From Paulownia fortunei (lineage: Eukaryota > Streptophyta > Magnoliopsida > Lamiales > Paulowniaceae), in NCBI GenBank assembly GCA_019321725.1, contig CM033109.1:9331993-9395992 (forward strand): DNA of 64,000 nt, written 5' to 3'. The translations under genes were made by a program, and so were the position numbers. The first letter of the stretch is position 1. Every line of letters begins with the position of its first letter. A model generated the notes under the pieces. It was not told the DNA's origin. It worked only from the letters and a program-made list of their open reading frames with translations, and made no database searches. This document shows positions 1 to 12,453 of the stretch, one piece after another.

Positions 1-314
1 TCAAGCAATTATTTAGGCAAATAATCACTTTAGAATGTAACCAATATGGAGCAATACAAATAACTTATTTCATGACCGTTCAACACACCTATCTTTCTTA
101 ATCAAGAAACCAAGCTTTTCACTGCAAAAAAGACACTTAAGAAATATTTTAAATCAAGAAATAAAAGTTTGATCTCATATTTCATATACTAATTCATGTT
201 AAAGCATTGTTCGTGCAATCATGCTATTTGTATGCCATATAATCTGATAATGCATATAGATTAGATGCATATTCATGCAAGATGATTATTATTGACTATG
301 TATAAGATAATTGA
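1..314. other. AT-rich intergenic sequence, no gene seen
   Basis: No reading frame of note and no recognised repeat boundary. The sequence leads into the LTR-family copy that starts near 315. Confidence 0.5.
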
Positions 315-750
315 GCATTATATTAGCGTGTATATGTGTGTGCCTGTTAGGAAATAAGTATACAAAACAACCTCTCTAGGAAATTCCTAATTGGAAGTGA
401 GTCGAATGGGTATTTTCTCATTATGATAGTGTTTGAATTAATTCTTAGACTTGAGACACCATTAAAAACTTGTGCATGACTTTGTGCCCTTTGATCCATT
501 TCCCGATTGTATGACAATCATAATGAGAGTACTTTTGGGTATATCATATTTATGTATGGAGGTTAATAAATTGTCAACAAATGATTTGTCACGTATCTAG
601 ATTAATAAGTGAATCTCATATATTTTTCATGATCTTAATTCTGAAAATTATTAGTCAAGGTTGGATACAAATTAGAACATAAGTGCTCTAATTTCATCGT
701 CGAGTCAATCTACTAGGAATTATTTCATTGTCAAAATCTGTCTGTGTCTA
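315..750 (+). repeat. Fragment of the TGTTAGAGTA-type LTR family
   Basis: This stretch is recognisably similar to 58945-59420 and to 54500-54530 plus 57270-57620. Shared landmarks in the same order are the 'tgttaggaaa(t/c)aagta' block, 'aattcctaattgg', 'cttgagacacca', 'gacaatca', 'tatgtatggaggttaat' and 'gagtcaatctactaggaa'. It lacks the family's left end and stops without a clear right end, so it is a decayed fragment. Similarity was judged by eye. Confidence 0.6.
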
Positions 751-889
751 AGCCGGGGGGTTTGACATGGACCCCTACTAGTTTATTGAAATATCGAAGA
801 GAATACAAGTAAATTTTGAGTGCCAATAAATGTAAATAAGGAGTATTACTCCCTTACATTTTCTATAAAGAAAATCTATAGAAAATAAA

Positions 890-1450
890 AATTAAGAAAG
901 TTCCATCTATCTAAGGTGAGATGTCCTCTGATTGTCCTTGGTAATTCAATTGGAGACCAAATATCTGCTAATTGTATAGTACAAGCATGATTCACTAAAA
1001 GATTCACAATTTAATTGCCTTCACAAAATATATGAGCAACTTCTTCCTAAAATGGTGAGATTTAGAGATAGAGTCATCCAATGTCCATTGTTTCAACCTT
1101 GTAAATTTTTCATAACAACATTTGCATCAAACTCTATCTATAGAAATATGGACACAGTCAAAGTAATGAGTTGATTCCAAATAGATGAAATCTGCCTCTT
1201 TTGCCTAATGGAATTCCAATATGATTTCAATGCAAAGTTTCCATAGGAGGACAACTTCCAAATTGGAGTATCTTTATGATAGTTCTAAATAGGATTCCAC
1301 AAATTTCAACAATATGGAGCTCATGAAGAACAAGAGAGAGTTCATCAACATTCCATTTCCCTTTACGCTAATTCGTTGACTGATGCATCATTTGCAAATG
1401 TGTTCATCAACTTGCTGGGATGGATTGTGACTTGTCCAATGATCATATCG
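890..1450 (-). pseudogene. LINE-type RNase H relic
   Basis: Read on the minus strand, the 900-1050 part gives a peptide resembling the C-terminal end of the RNase H domain of plant non-LTR retrotransposons: a 'HIF.EGN' block followed by a run like 'LADIWSPIELPRTIRGH'. Upstream (1100-1450, minus) are further short matches, broken by frameshifts and stops. No reverse transcriptase or endonuclease part is present in the window. The call rests on remembered family motifs and is tentative; it is certainly not an intact gene. Confidence 0.35.
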
Positions 1451-1680
1451 AAACTAGATCTGACCCCTTGAAACTCTCTAGATATGTTTCATAACCTTAA
1501 TAATTATGTGGCATAGCCTTTTCCAACTTAGAGAATGGTTGACAGTACATTTAACATTGTAAGGATGAGTCAGAGAGCAATATTTCTCCAACATAAAACT
1601 ACTTCGTAATAAATTTGGTGTCCTGAATTGCCATCATAGTGTGATGGAAAAGATAGCAAAAACATCATCCTGACTTCTTG

Positions 1681-3620
1681 TAACACCCACCATTACTCAA
1701 CAACTATATATAAAGTATAATTTGACATGATAGAACTTGTGTGTACGTGTGATATTTTTTTTTTGTAACACTTTAAGAAAAGATAAATTACTTTTTACAC
1801 GCACAACCCTATTTAAAATACTTCCTCACACATGTCCTGTATATAGCAGGATCAATATCTATATAAAAAGCACAACACCCACAATGACCACAATATTTAC
1901 ATACTTGTTTACAGTAAAGTTTTAAAAGCAAGATATAGTGACAATCTCAAAATATAATACAACAGACTCAGAATATAACAAGCCAACAAAATAGCCCAAC
2001 AGGTCGTCATTCATGTATACACTCCCTCAAACACCTGCAGGAGTTCCAACAGTTGCCCAACCAGTAAAAGATGCTTCAAGCATTGTCGTGATCACCTACA
2101 ATGCATAAGCTATATGAGTTAACACTTAATAAGTAAAGATTATGCATGTCAAAGAATAATCCACAATATCAAGTCATGCATCTCAAAATGCTATGCCCAC
2201 AATGCAATTCCATGCATCAAAATATTTCTCTCAAAATTATTTCTTTCTTGGGCCTCTGACCAATGCTACTATCCCATGCACCAAAAAAGAGCTTTGCACA
2301 CTACCATAATCCAATAGCCAATAATGATTTAAACATGCAAATCCATGCATACAACCATGAAGATCCATGCATGCTTTAGTGCACTAGTAGTTGTCAGCAA
2401 AATATTTTCTTTTCTCAGAATCATGTCGTGCAATGCAAGATTTATCACAATAGTTATATATAATGCATACACGTGCCAATGCCCATGTATGTATGCTCAA
2501 TGGACATGAATGACAGTAATGTGTGCCCTCTGTTATACACATATGATCTATGATATTACATATAAATCACACATTTACTATGTCTATACATTATAGTTGC
2601 AAATGAATATTTACTTAGCTTTCACTTGATTAGTGGTTTAGTATAGATTTGTTTAGTATTTCTCTCCAACCTTAGATTGTAAAATAGCCTGTAATATTAT
2701 CCAATATCAAGCACCATTCCCAATTTGGTAAGTTGAAAGCACAAAATTTCATACTAAGACTTTAAACACCAAGCTGTCTAGATAACAATCAAACTTTCAT
2801 AAACTACAACCCAATATAGCCCCTCAAATACCTTAATTTCTCATCTTAGATACATGTAAACATCATGTAATTGAACTATTATCCTCTAATAGCATGTACC
2901 TAATTGTTAGAACTCAATAGCAACATGTTTAGGTTGAAACATGCTAAGTTATCAAATGAGACAAAATCATATTTTCATATTTTCTTGTTATCCAATTTAG
3001 TTGCATGATAATTTTGACATCCCTAAACATATCCAATCACTCCCAATTTTTTAACACACTTAGCTAACATGTAGAGAAATGTAATCATATTTTATAATTG
3101 TCTAAAATCACTGATTTATCTCTAAAAAACCAGCCCACTTATCACAACACAAAAACTGTAAGTTCTATCATGACAGTTTTGAGTGTCTCTTTAAATATCA
3201 AACTATATTTCAATTTATAACCTCTCCAAACTTACATACATCACCTAAACTCATATATAAACACATATAAGGTGAAATATATAGGTTTTAATCAAGTTAT
3301 TATACATATATAAAGCTTTAAGAATAAAAATCAGCAAGTATACAGTTTTTGCCCCTATTGATTTCTATTGCGATTTTGCAACTAAAAATCCCTCTTTTGT
3401 GAATTATAAGACCATAGATAACATCCAAAGATGATTATAAACAATAATAGAATCTTTAAAAATCATAAATCCTCAAACAATTCAAGAACTTAAATAAATA
3501 AAAAATATGAGTTAAGCTCACTTATGCACAAATTTAAACTTCTACTTGCTCATCCTTACTTCCCTTTGCTTCTTTCACTTTTTTCTTTACTTGAAATCAC
3601 TTGGGAGCAACTTCTAAAAT
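1681..3620. repeat. Decayed gypsy-type LTR-like repeat, inverted relative of 55.2-57.3 kb
   Basis: It begins TGTAACACCC, the usual end of Tekay/Del-type Ty3/gypsy LTRs. Its reverse complement matches 55240-57256 over long stretches. Landmarks include 2461-2580 against 56250-56340 (the 'tgacagtaatg(t/c)gtgccctc' block), 2600-2690 against 56140-56230, 2880-2960 against 55860-55940 and 3160-3200 against 55620-55650. Many small indels separate the two copies, so both are old. Neither holds a coding region. The right limit is not sharp; similarity fades before the GC-rich motif at 3666. Confidence 0.65.
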
Positions 3621-3665
3621 TTAATATGGAGGCTTTGGACCCGTACCAAATTTAAAGATCTGGTT

Positions 3666-3745
3666 CGCTTAGGAGTGGACATCGGGTCGGGTAGCATAAA
3701 AGGCTACCCGGGACCAACCCAAAATTTTTGGGTACCCGACGGGTT
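3666..3745. repeat. GC-rich palindromic motif at the edge of the AT-rich array
   Basis: The sequence 'cgggtcgggtagc' is followed after a few bases by 'ggctacccgggacc', then 'ttttgggtacccgacggg', so it can fold into one or two hairpins. Comparable 'GGGTCGGGT' ends occur on some non-autonomous hAT-type elements of plants. No matching terminus is seen at the other side of the array, so the element type is unresolved. Confidence 0.4.
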
Positions 3746-4743
3746 ATGTTCGTTTTTTTTTTGTAAGAAAACCTATGTTATAGTGTAGGTATCATATTTT
3801 ATTGATGTTAAACTCTTATATAATCATATAATTTAATTAAATCTAAGAAAATAAAATATATTTATTTTTAAAAAATTTAAAATTAAAATATCCAATACTT
3901 ATTTTTTGTATTTTTTAATAATTGTACTTTCACAATCATTATATACTAAAATATTTTTAATTATTCTAAAATTAAAATAATTATATATTTAAACTAAATA
4001 CCATCAAGAGATTAAATATACGTATTTATTTATGTATTTAATTTTCATTGCAATTGAAATTATTTAATATTTTTATAATCTTAAGTTTATTTATGTATTT
4101 AATTTGCATTGCTTTGATATTGGGTTTTAGATTGTTCAATTATTTTTATATGTTTAAGAACTAAAATGTATTTTTTTTTAAAAATATTCAGATTTACTAT
4201 CTTTGGAATTTAAATTTTATTTACCTATAAAATATTATAATTTAATAATGCATTTTTATTATTTTTTTTAATTTTTATGTAGTGCTAGTAAAATTTAGTT
4301 AGAATAAATTTTATAAAATGTAGAATAAACCTTTAGAATTATATTTTTAAATTAGAATGTTATTTAAATAAAATATTTTAGAATTGCTTTTAACTGTGTT
4401 CAGACTAATATTTCAAAATTAAGTTAATTTTGTATTTCAACTAAATACTATCTAAGGTGATAAAATAAATTTATTTTTAAAATAATTAAAACATACTTAG
4501 TTTTAACATATTCAATACTTATTAATTGTTTCTGTACTTTTTTGTGTTTTTTTTATTTATTACTTTCACAAACATTATATACAAAAATATTTTTAATTAT
4601 TTCAATATTTTATATTATTAATTCATATTGCATTTTTATTATTTTTTAAGTTTTTAAATACTTATATTTTTAAGTTATTGTGCTAGTAATATTTGGTATA
4701 TACTTTTATATTAAATTTTATAAATATAGAAAAAACCTTTAGG

Positions 4744-4937
4744 ATTATACTTTCATATTAAAACATTTTAAAATATTTTAAATTTTTTTTAGACCATTTA
4801 AGTTCTTACCAAACATGTAAAAATATAATGAAATTTTAGAATTATACTTTCATATTAAAATATTTTAAAATATTTTTAAAACTTTTTAGACCATTTAAGT
4901 TCTTACCAAACATGTAAAAATATGATGAAATGGATCA
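4744..4937. repeat. 97-bp local tandem duplication in copy 1 of the array
   Basis: 4744-4840 and 4841-4937 are near-identical: both start 'attatactttcatatt' and end in 'caaacatgtaaaaatat'. The corresponding place in copy 2 (7470-7570) has the segment once, so this duplication arose after the macro-repeat. Confidence 0.8.
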
Positions 4938-5080
4938 AGGAATATGTGTGCATGCGCAATATATGTGCGTGTCAGCGAGCATGGGCGCAATATGCGTGTA
5001 TGTGTGTGTGCACGTGCTTGCAATACGTGTTTGCAATATGTGTGTTTGCAACATGTGTCTGTGCATGTGCTTGAACTATA
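4938..5080. repeat. TG/CG-alternating patch in AT-rich array
   Basis: A run of alternating purine-pyrimidine steps such as 'gtgtgcatgcgc', 'tatgtgcgtgtc' and 'gtatgtgtgtgtgcacgtg'. The second unit has a shorter version at about 7569-7665. It stands out sharply from the surrounding A+T sequence. Confidence 0.7.
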
Positions 5081-8000
5081 TTTATATATTTTTTAATTTG
5101 TAATGTTATTAATATTTATATAAAACACGTATAAAATATATTCAAACACTCACACTTGTAGACACATACAAATATATATAATTTAGCATAAGAGAATTTG
5201 TATATTGGATATGCGTAACATATTACTTATTTATGTGTATAATCTACGCGTTGTTATTAGATTTTTAATTTTTGAAGTATTTATATTTTTAAGTTCAAGT
5301 TAAATGTCCTAAAATATTAATTATGTTTTTAAAATTAAGTTTGAATTTTTATTAGATTTTAAAATTTTTAACAATTTATATTTTTAAGCTATTGTACTAA
5401 AGAATTAAAACATACTTATTTTTTTAAAAAAAATTGTATTTAATTTACGTTGTGTTTTTTTTAATAATGATACGTTCACAATAATGTATACTAAAGTATT
5501 TTTAATTATTTTAAGGTCAGTATTATATTTTTAGTTTTGTATTTTATTTACATTGAGTTTTTATTAGGTTTTAAATTGTTTAAATGCTTTTATATATTTA
5601 AGTGATTCTAAATAAAAATTATTTAATATTATACATAGGAACTAATATATTTTTTAAAAGAATTATTCAATTTTACTAAGGAAATCAATTTATATTTACC
5701 TATAAAATATTCAAATACATATTATTTAGTATTGTATTTATTTTATTGGAATTTTATTTTATGTTTCAACTAAAGAATTAAAATGTACTTTATTTTAAAA
5801 TATTCAATACAAATTTTCTATTATGTATTTAATTTACATTGTTTTTTTAAAATTTAATTTTTTTATCATTCGTAATTTTATTAGGTTTTTAAATTTTAAA
5901 ATACTTATATTTTTGTGTTATTGTTTTAAAAAATCTATTTAGGATTATACTTTTGAATTAAATATTTAAGAATTTTTTAATAAATTAAATACTATTAATG
6001 GGATTAAAAATATATTTACTTCATATTTATTTTTGTATTTAATTTAAATTTCATTTGTATTAGGTTTTTAAATAATTTTTTATAATACATGCTCTATTGC
6101 ATTTTCATTATATTTTAAGTTTTTAAATATTTATATTTAGAATTGTACTTTTAAATTAAAAAAAATTAAAATTTTTTTTATTAATGTTCAGTATGAATTA
6201 TACTTTTAAATTAACAAAATCATAAAATAGATAATATTTTAAAAGTTAAATTTATTATATATTTCAACTAAGTATATCAAAGGAAATTAAAATATATTTA
6301 CCTATTAAATATTTTTAATACATATTTTTTAATATTGTACTTATTTTATATTGTATTTTATTATATTTTTAAGTTTTTCAAGATTAATTATTTTGAGTAT
6401 TTGTACTAGTAAAATTTAGTTTATATTTTTATATTAAGTTTTATAAATACTTATATTGTTGAGTTATTATTCTAGTAAATTTCATAAGTATTAGGATTAT
6501 ACTTTAGAAGTAAATATTTAAGATTTTTTATAAGTATTTTTATATTCCTGTTAATAGTATAATTTAATTAAATCTAAGAAAATAAAATATATTTATTTTT
6601 AAAATTATTAAAATTAAAATATTCAATACTTATTTTTTGTATTTTTTAATAATTGTACTTTCACAATCATTATGTACTAAAATATTTTTAATACTTCTAA
6701 AATTAAAATAATTATATATTTAAACTAAATACCATCAAGAGATTAAATATAAGTATTTATTTATGTATTTAATTTTCATTTCAATTTAAATTGTTTAATA
6801 TTTTTATAATCCTAAGTTTATTTTTGTATTTAATTTACATTGCTTTTTTACTCGGTTTTAGATTGTTCAATTTTTTTTATATGTTTAATAACTAAAATGT
6901 ATTTTTTTTAAAAAAAATTCAGATTTACTATCTTTGGAATTTAAATTTTATTTACCTATAAAATATTATAATTTAATAATGTATTTTTATTTATTTTTTT
7001 AATTTTTATATAGTGCTAGTAAAATTTAGTTAGAATAAATTTTATAAAATGTAGAATAAACCTTTAGAATTATATTTTTAAATTAAAATGTTGTTTAAAT
7101 AAAATATTTTAGAATTGCTTTTAACTATGTTCAGACCAATATTTCAAAATTAAGTTAATTTTGTATTTCAACTAAATACTATCTAAAGTGATAAAATAAA
7201 TTTAATTTTAAAATAATTAAAACATACTTAGTTTTAACATATTCAATACATATTATTTATTTCTGTACTTTTTTGTATTTTTTTAATTATTACTTTCACA
7301 AACATTATATACAAAAATATTTTTAATTATTTCAATATTATAAATTATTAATTCATATTGCATTTTTATTAATTTTTATGTTTTTAAATACTTATATTTT
7401 TAAGTTATTGTGCTAGTAATATTTGGTTTATACTTTTATATTAAAATTTATAAATATAGAAAAAAACCTTTAGAATTATACTTTCATATTAAAACATTTC
7501 AAAATATTTTTAAATTTTTTTAGACCATTTAAGTTCTTACCAAACATGTAAAAATATGATGAAATGGATCAAGGAATATGTGTGTGTGCGCGCAATATAT
7601 GTGCGTGTCAGCGAGCATGGGCCCAATATGTGTGTATGTGTGTGTGCAACATGTGTCTGTGCGTGTGTTTGAACTATATTTATATTTTTTTTAATTTGTA
7701 ATGTTATTAATGTTTATGTAAAACACGTATAAAATATATTCATACACACACACATGTAGACACATACAAATGTATATAATTTAGCATAAGAGAATTTGTA
7801 TCTTGGATATGCGTAACATATTACTTATTTATATGTTATTTATTTATGTGCTTAATCTACACGTTGTTATTACATTTTTTATTAGATTTTTAATTTTTGA
7901 AGTATTTATATTTTTAAGTTCAAGTTAAATGTCCTAAAATATTAATTATGTTTTTAAAATTAAGTTTGAATTTTTATTAGATTTTAAAATTTTTAACAAT

Positions 8001-9459
8001 TTATATTTTTAAGCTATTGTACTAAAGAATTAAAACATACTTATTTTTTTAAAAAAAATTGTATTTAATTTACATTGTTTTTTTTAATAATTATACGTTC
8101 ACAATCAATGTATACTAAAGTATTTTTAATTATTTTAAGGTCAGTATTATATTTTTAGTTTTGTATTTTATTTACATTGAGTTTTTATTAGGTTTTAAAT
8201 TGTTTAAATGCTTTTATATATTTAAGTGATTCTAAATAAAAATTATTTAATAATATACATAGGAACTAATATATTTTTTAAAAAAAATTATTCAATTTTA
8301 CTAAGGAAATCAATTTATATTTACCAATAAAATATTTTAATACATATTATTTAGTATTGTATTTATTTTATTGGAATTTTATTTTATGTTTCAACTAAAG
8401 AATTAAAATGTACTTTATTTTAAAATATTCAATAGAAATTTTCTATTATGTATTTAATTTACATTGTTTTTTTTAAATTTTATTTTTTATCATTCGTGAT
8501 TTTATTAGGTTTTAAAATTTTAAAATACTTATATTTTTGAGTTATTGTTTTAAAAAAACTATTTAGGATTATACTTTTGAATTAAAATATTTCATAATTC
8601 TTTTATAAATTAAATAATATTAATGGGATTAAAATATATTTACTTCATATTTATTTTTGTATTTAATTTAAATTGCATTTTTATTAGGTTTTTAAATATT
8701 TGTTTATAATACATGCTATATTGCATTTTCATTATATTTTAAGTTTTTAAATATTTATATTTAGAATTGTACTTTTAAATTAAAAAAATAAAAAAATATT
8801 TTTAATAATGTTCAATATGAATTATACTTTTAAATTAACAAAATTATAAAATAGATTAGTATTTTAAAATTAAATTCATTATATATTTCAACTAAGTATA
8901 TCTAAGGAAATTAAAATATATTTACCTATTAGATATTTTAATACATATTTTTTAATATTGTATTTATTTTATATTATATTTTATTATATTTTAAGTTTTT
9001 AAAGATTAATTATTTTGAGGTTTTGTGCAAGTAAAATTTAGTTTATATTTTTATATTAAGTTTATATCTGTATTTAATTTGCATTGCTTTTATATTGGGT
9101 TTTAGATTGTTCAATTATTTTTAGATGTTTAAGAACTAAAATGTATTTTAAAAAAAAATATTCAGATTTACTATCTAAGGAATTTAAATTTTATTACCTA
9201 TAAAATATCATAATTTAATAATGCATTTTTATTACTTTTTTAAATTTTTATATAGTGCTAGTAAAATTTAGTTAGATTAAATTTTATAAAATGTAGAATA
9301 AACCTTTAGAATTATATTTTTAAATTAAAATGTTGTTTAAATAAAATATTTTAGAATTATTTTTAACTATTTTCAGAACAAAATTTCAAAATTAAGTTAA
9401 TTTTGTAATTCAACTAAATACTATCTAAGTTGATAAAATAAATTTTATTTTATTTTAAG

Positions 9460-10100
9460 TTAAGTCATAATAAATGAGATAGAATACGGTTAATACCTGA
9501 TGTTGAAAAACCAAGTATGGAAACCCGTATTATTTCTCTTATTGACCAATTACTATGAGCAGGTTTCGAAAATCACAATCTATCGCTATTAGTTAGGTAC
9601 CACACTTCAAGGGCCCTAAACAATGATTTATGAATAAAAGTTATTAAATTGAATGATGCATTTAATCATTTATGTGATTTGCATGTACGGTATTTGTTAT
9701 TACATCAGTTTCACATTACTGAACCTTTAACTCATTAAATTCATGTGATGCATGTAGAAATGTATACGTTTAGAGGTTGACTGAGTCTCCAGAGGGGCCG
9801 GATAGAGATTTGTTCATATGCCATGCTTCGATTTGTTTTGTAGTCTATTTAGAAAACTCTATTTTATTTTTAAATAAATCGCTCTCTTATGGTTTTGTAA
9901 AAGATGTACTCAATTTTGATTTATATAAATGGTGTGTTTAAAATAAAATGAAACAACAAATGAATTCAACTTCTTTCTCTTATAGTTAAAAGGAAAACTT
10001 TTATTAAAATCATAATTGTAGTATTGATGCAAAATTAATATTTATTGACTTAGCTGTATTAACTTATTTAGGTTCTACTGTTAGGTTAAGAGGTGTTACA
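9460..10100 (+). mobile_element. 3' part of a gypsy-type LTR
   Basis: The stretch ends in GGTGTTACA at 10092-10100, the typical end of Tekay/Del-type LTRs, and is followed six bases later by a tRNA-iMet primer-binding site. The left part is replaced by the AT-rich array. No gag or pol reading frame follows, so this is the stub of a truncated element. Confidence 0.6.
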
Positions 10101-10105
10101 GTTTG

Positions 10106-10117
10106 TCGTATCAGAGC
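10106..10117 (+). other. Retrotransposon primer-binding site (tRNA-iMet type)
   Basis: TCGTATCAGAGC differs at one base from the canonical TGGTATCAGAGC, which pairs with the 3' end of plant initiator tRNA-Met. Its position just after an LTR end fixes the element's orientation as plus. Confidence 0.7.
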
Positions 10118-12050
10118 GGAGATTTAATTGTAAACACATCCTATATGGGAAAATCGATTAACTATTTATTTATTTGCTTTTATGTTTACTTGATTAAATT
10201 TTATTTTATGTTATTGTCATAATTATACGTTTATTATTGACTAATGAAAGAAATGAGATTGGACAAAAAACCAGAAAAATTTAAAAGATTTAAGATCGGG
10301 GTTTTTCTTCCTTCTTATTTTCATTCACAAGAGGTTCAAGCAGCACCTCTCCCAACTCTGGCCAAAATTCCCAACCCAAGTCTTCCTCACACTCTTCGGC
10401 GGCGACGGCAGCATATAGCGACGGTTAGGTCTCACCCTTCCTTTATTTCTGTTACGAAATTTCAAAACAAAAAATGGGAGATTTGGGAAGAGGTTATCTG
10501 ACTTGAGTTTTAGATACTTGTTTTACTTTTGGTGATGGGAGGGAGAGGACTCCTGTGAACATGTGTTACCTTAGAGATAATCTATGTTACATCTATGGAA
10601 GGAGACACATAAGAATTAATGGTAGGCAAGTTGAGGAGATAAATGATGAATTTGACAGAGGAGAAGCTTTGTCTCTTTTCTTGGGCTATATGAGTATTGA
10701 TGTATATTTTGTCCCTCAAAATGCAAAATTTAGGACATATCGAACACCAAAATAAATAAATATATAAATAAAATAAAAAAATAAAAAAAATTCACGGGTC
10801 AAATGGATTATACAAGTTAGGATTCGATTACAAAATTTTGGAGCTAAAAATAATTATGATTCTTGTGATTATACATGGGCTATTGAGCATTGAGAAGATT
10901 TGGACTTTCATAAAGGAGCTATAGAATAATTACATGATATTTTAAAAAAATAAATAAATAGGATTTGAATTGAAATTAATTATTTCTTTCAAATATTAGA
11001 ATTAGGATTGCCAAAAAAGATCATCTCATAATATGAAAATCACTTCATATATACAAATCCATACTATGCTTTTACAAGGGATATAACAGAAGTCATAAGA
11101 AGTACATATATATATATTATATATATATTGTGTGTGTGGTCATATGGTGACCAAGTTTGATTGTTTAACAAGTCGAATTTGAATTAAATTGAGATGAAGT
11201 AACTTGATATTTTACTTGTAATTGTATTATTTTTTAATTAATTGAATCTGAATCAAGTTTCAAAATTTATCAAACGAAACAAGTTTGATTTTTTTTAAAT
11301 CATTGATAAGCTAGTCTTTAATTAGTTTCTAATAATTGGCCTCACATAAAATTTTAGGGAAGTTAATAAGACGGATTTGTCAAAATCTGATATCCCGTTA
11401 CGATTTTCATAGACTCAAACTTGAATCCAAACCCAACAGGTTGGATTTGTTGAAACTATTTTATAATTTTAAAAATATTATTATTTTTACAATATAAAAT
11501 ATTATATTAATATTTTTTATTTGAGTATATATGTAATATACATATTTTTTTTTATTTTATTTTATCACATAAATAAATATATAATAAATAAAAAATATAT
11601 AAAATCTTAATAGGAGAGTTTAAATCGGATCTGAATTTAAAAATTAAATTTCAGACTCACCAAGAACCTCTTTATAGTCTTCAAACCCGCTCCAAACGAA
11701 GTAATAGAGTACACTTATCCATCAAAAGAAATCGGTCAGCAGTCCTAACACGAGTAGGTCTTTGGAAGCCCATACACTAAATCCATAGATATCCATTTCC
11801 AAAATCTGGTGTCTTCAATATGGGTATGGGCTTACACACTCCTCTTATTACCTTTTTATTCCTAACAAAGAAACACGACAAAAGAAAATCTTTCAACGTT
11901 TTCAGCATCCACGGCCAATGATCATTAAATCCTATATTCTATCAATCCAACATAAGGTTCCTTAAAAGCCCAAGTCCAACCACAAACCTAACCCGCCAAA
12001 CTTGGGCTATCTAAAACGTCGTCGTTTCCGCCTTCTTCACTCGTGAATTT
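10118..12050. other. Intergenic sequence, no supported gene
   Basis: Contains short frames (10244-10501, 10555-10755) with no recognisable product, a TA-rich simple repeat near 11107-11130, and AT-rich sequence. Around 10320-10430 a more GC-rich 'ggcggcgacggcagc' patch looks like the 5' end of a plant transcript, but no gene follows. From about 11950 the sequence becomes the upstream region of the EngB-like gene. Confidence 0.5.
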
Positions 12051-12163
12051 GCCGGCTGGTACAAAATACACACGCTGCAACCAGCTAATATGCTGTCTTT
12101 CAACATAATAAATTTCGAGAGAAACAGTAGCCAATACCATATGGTATCATCATTCAGATTAAG

Positions 12164-12374
12164 GTATTCTACTTTGATTTCCACTTTGATTTCTTATTTT
12201 TTAACAATTTCTTTTTGGTACTTTGCTATATTTTTCATGCGGTGATGCTTTCTTTTGCTTTCTCTTTTTCCTGTGTGTAATGGAAAAAAAAATCACGACA
12301 TAATTTATTGTAAAGAATTAGTTTTACCTCTCTGAGTTTATTAATCATGTTTATGTTGTTTCTTATTGTTCCAG
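12164..12374 (+). other. Probable 5'-UTR intron of the EngB-like gene
   Basis: A 'aag|gtattct' donor at 12164 and a 'ttgttccag|gatg' acceptor ending at 12374, with a T-rich tract between. Upstream of the coding start there is no longer frame. A leader intron is common in plant genes, but transcript support is needed. Confidence 0.45.
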
Positions 12375-12453
12375 GATGAGGTACATATAGAGTGTGGGTC
12401 TGCTGGTTTTTGATATTTGTTGTTTATTGGTATGTATTGAGTATATCTGAGAA

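Larger units (their letters stand above)
3790..9455. repeat. AT-rich macro-tandem repeat, unit about 2.7 kb
   Basis: Copy 1 is about 3830-6560, copy 2 about 6561-9060, and a partial copy 3 is about 9061-9450 (matching 4084-4455). Start points 'aatttaattaaatctaag' at 3830 and 6561 give a period of 2731. The 'gaaatggatcaagg' landmark at 4927 and 7561 gives 2634, because copy 1 carries an extra 97-bp local duplication. Inside each unit a weaker motif recurs, 'ttgtatttaatttacattg...ttttattaggttttaaat', so the unit looks built from shorter repeats. The array has no open frame above about 60 codons. It contains one TG/GC-alternating patch per unit. No function is evident. Confidence 0.85.

Noticed and set aside
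10244..10755. Two short plus-strand frames after the LTR/primer-binding site
   Set aside because: Position suggested gag, but the peptides show no gag motif and no continuation.
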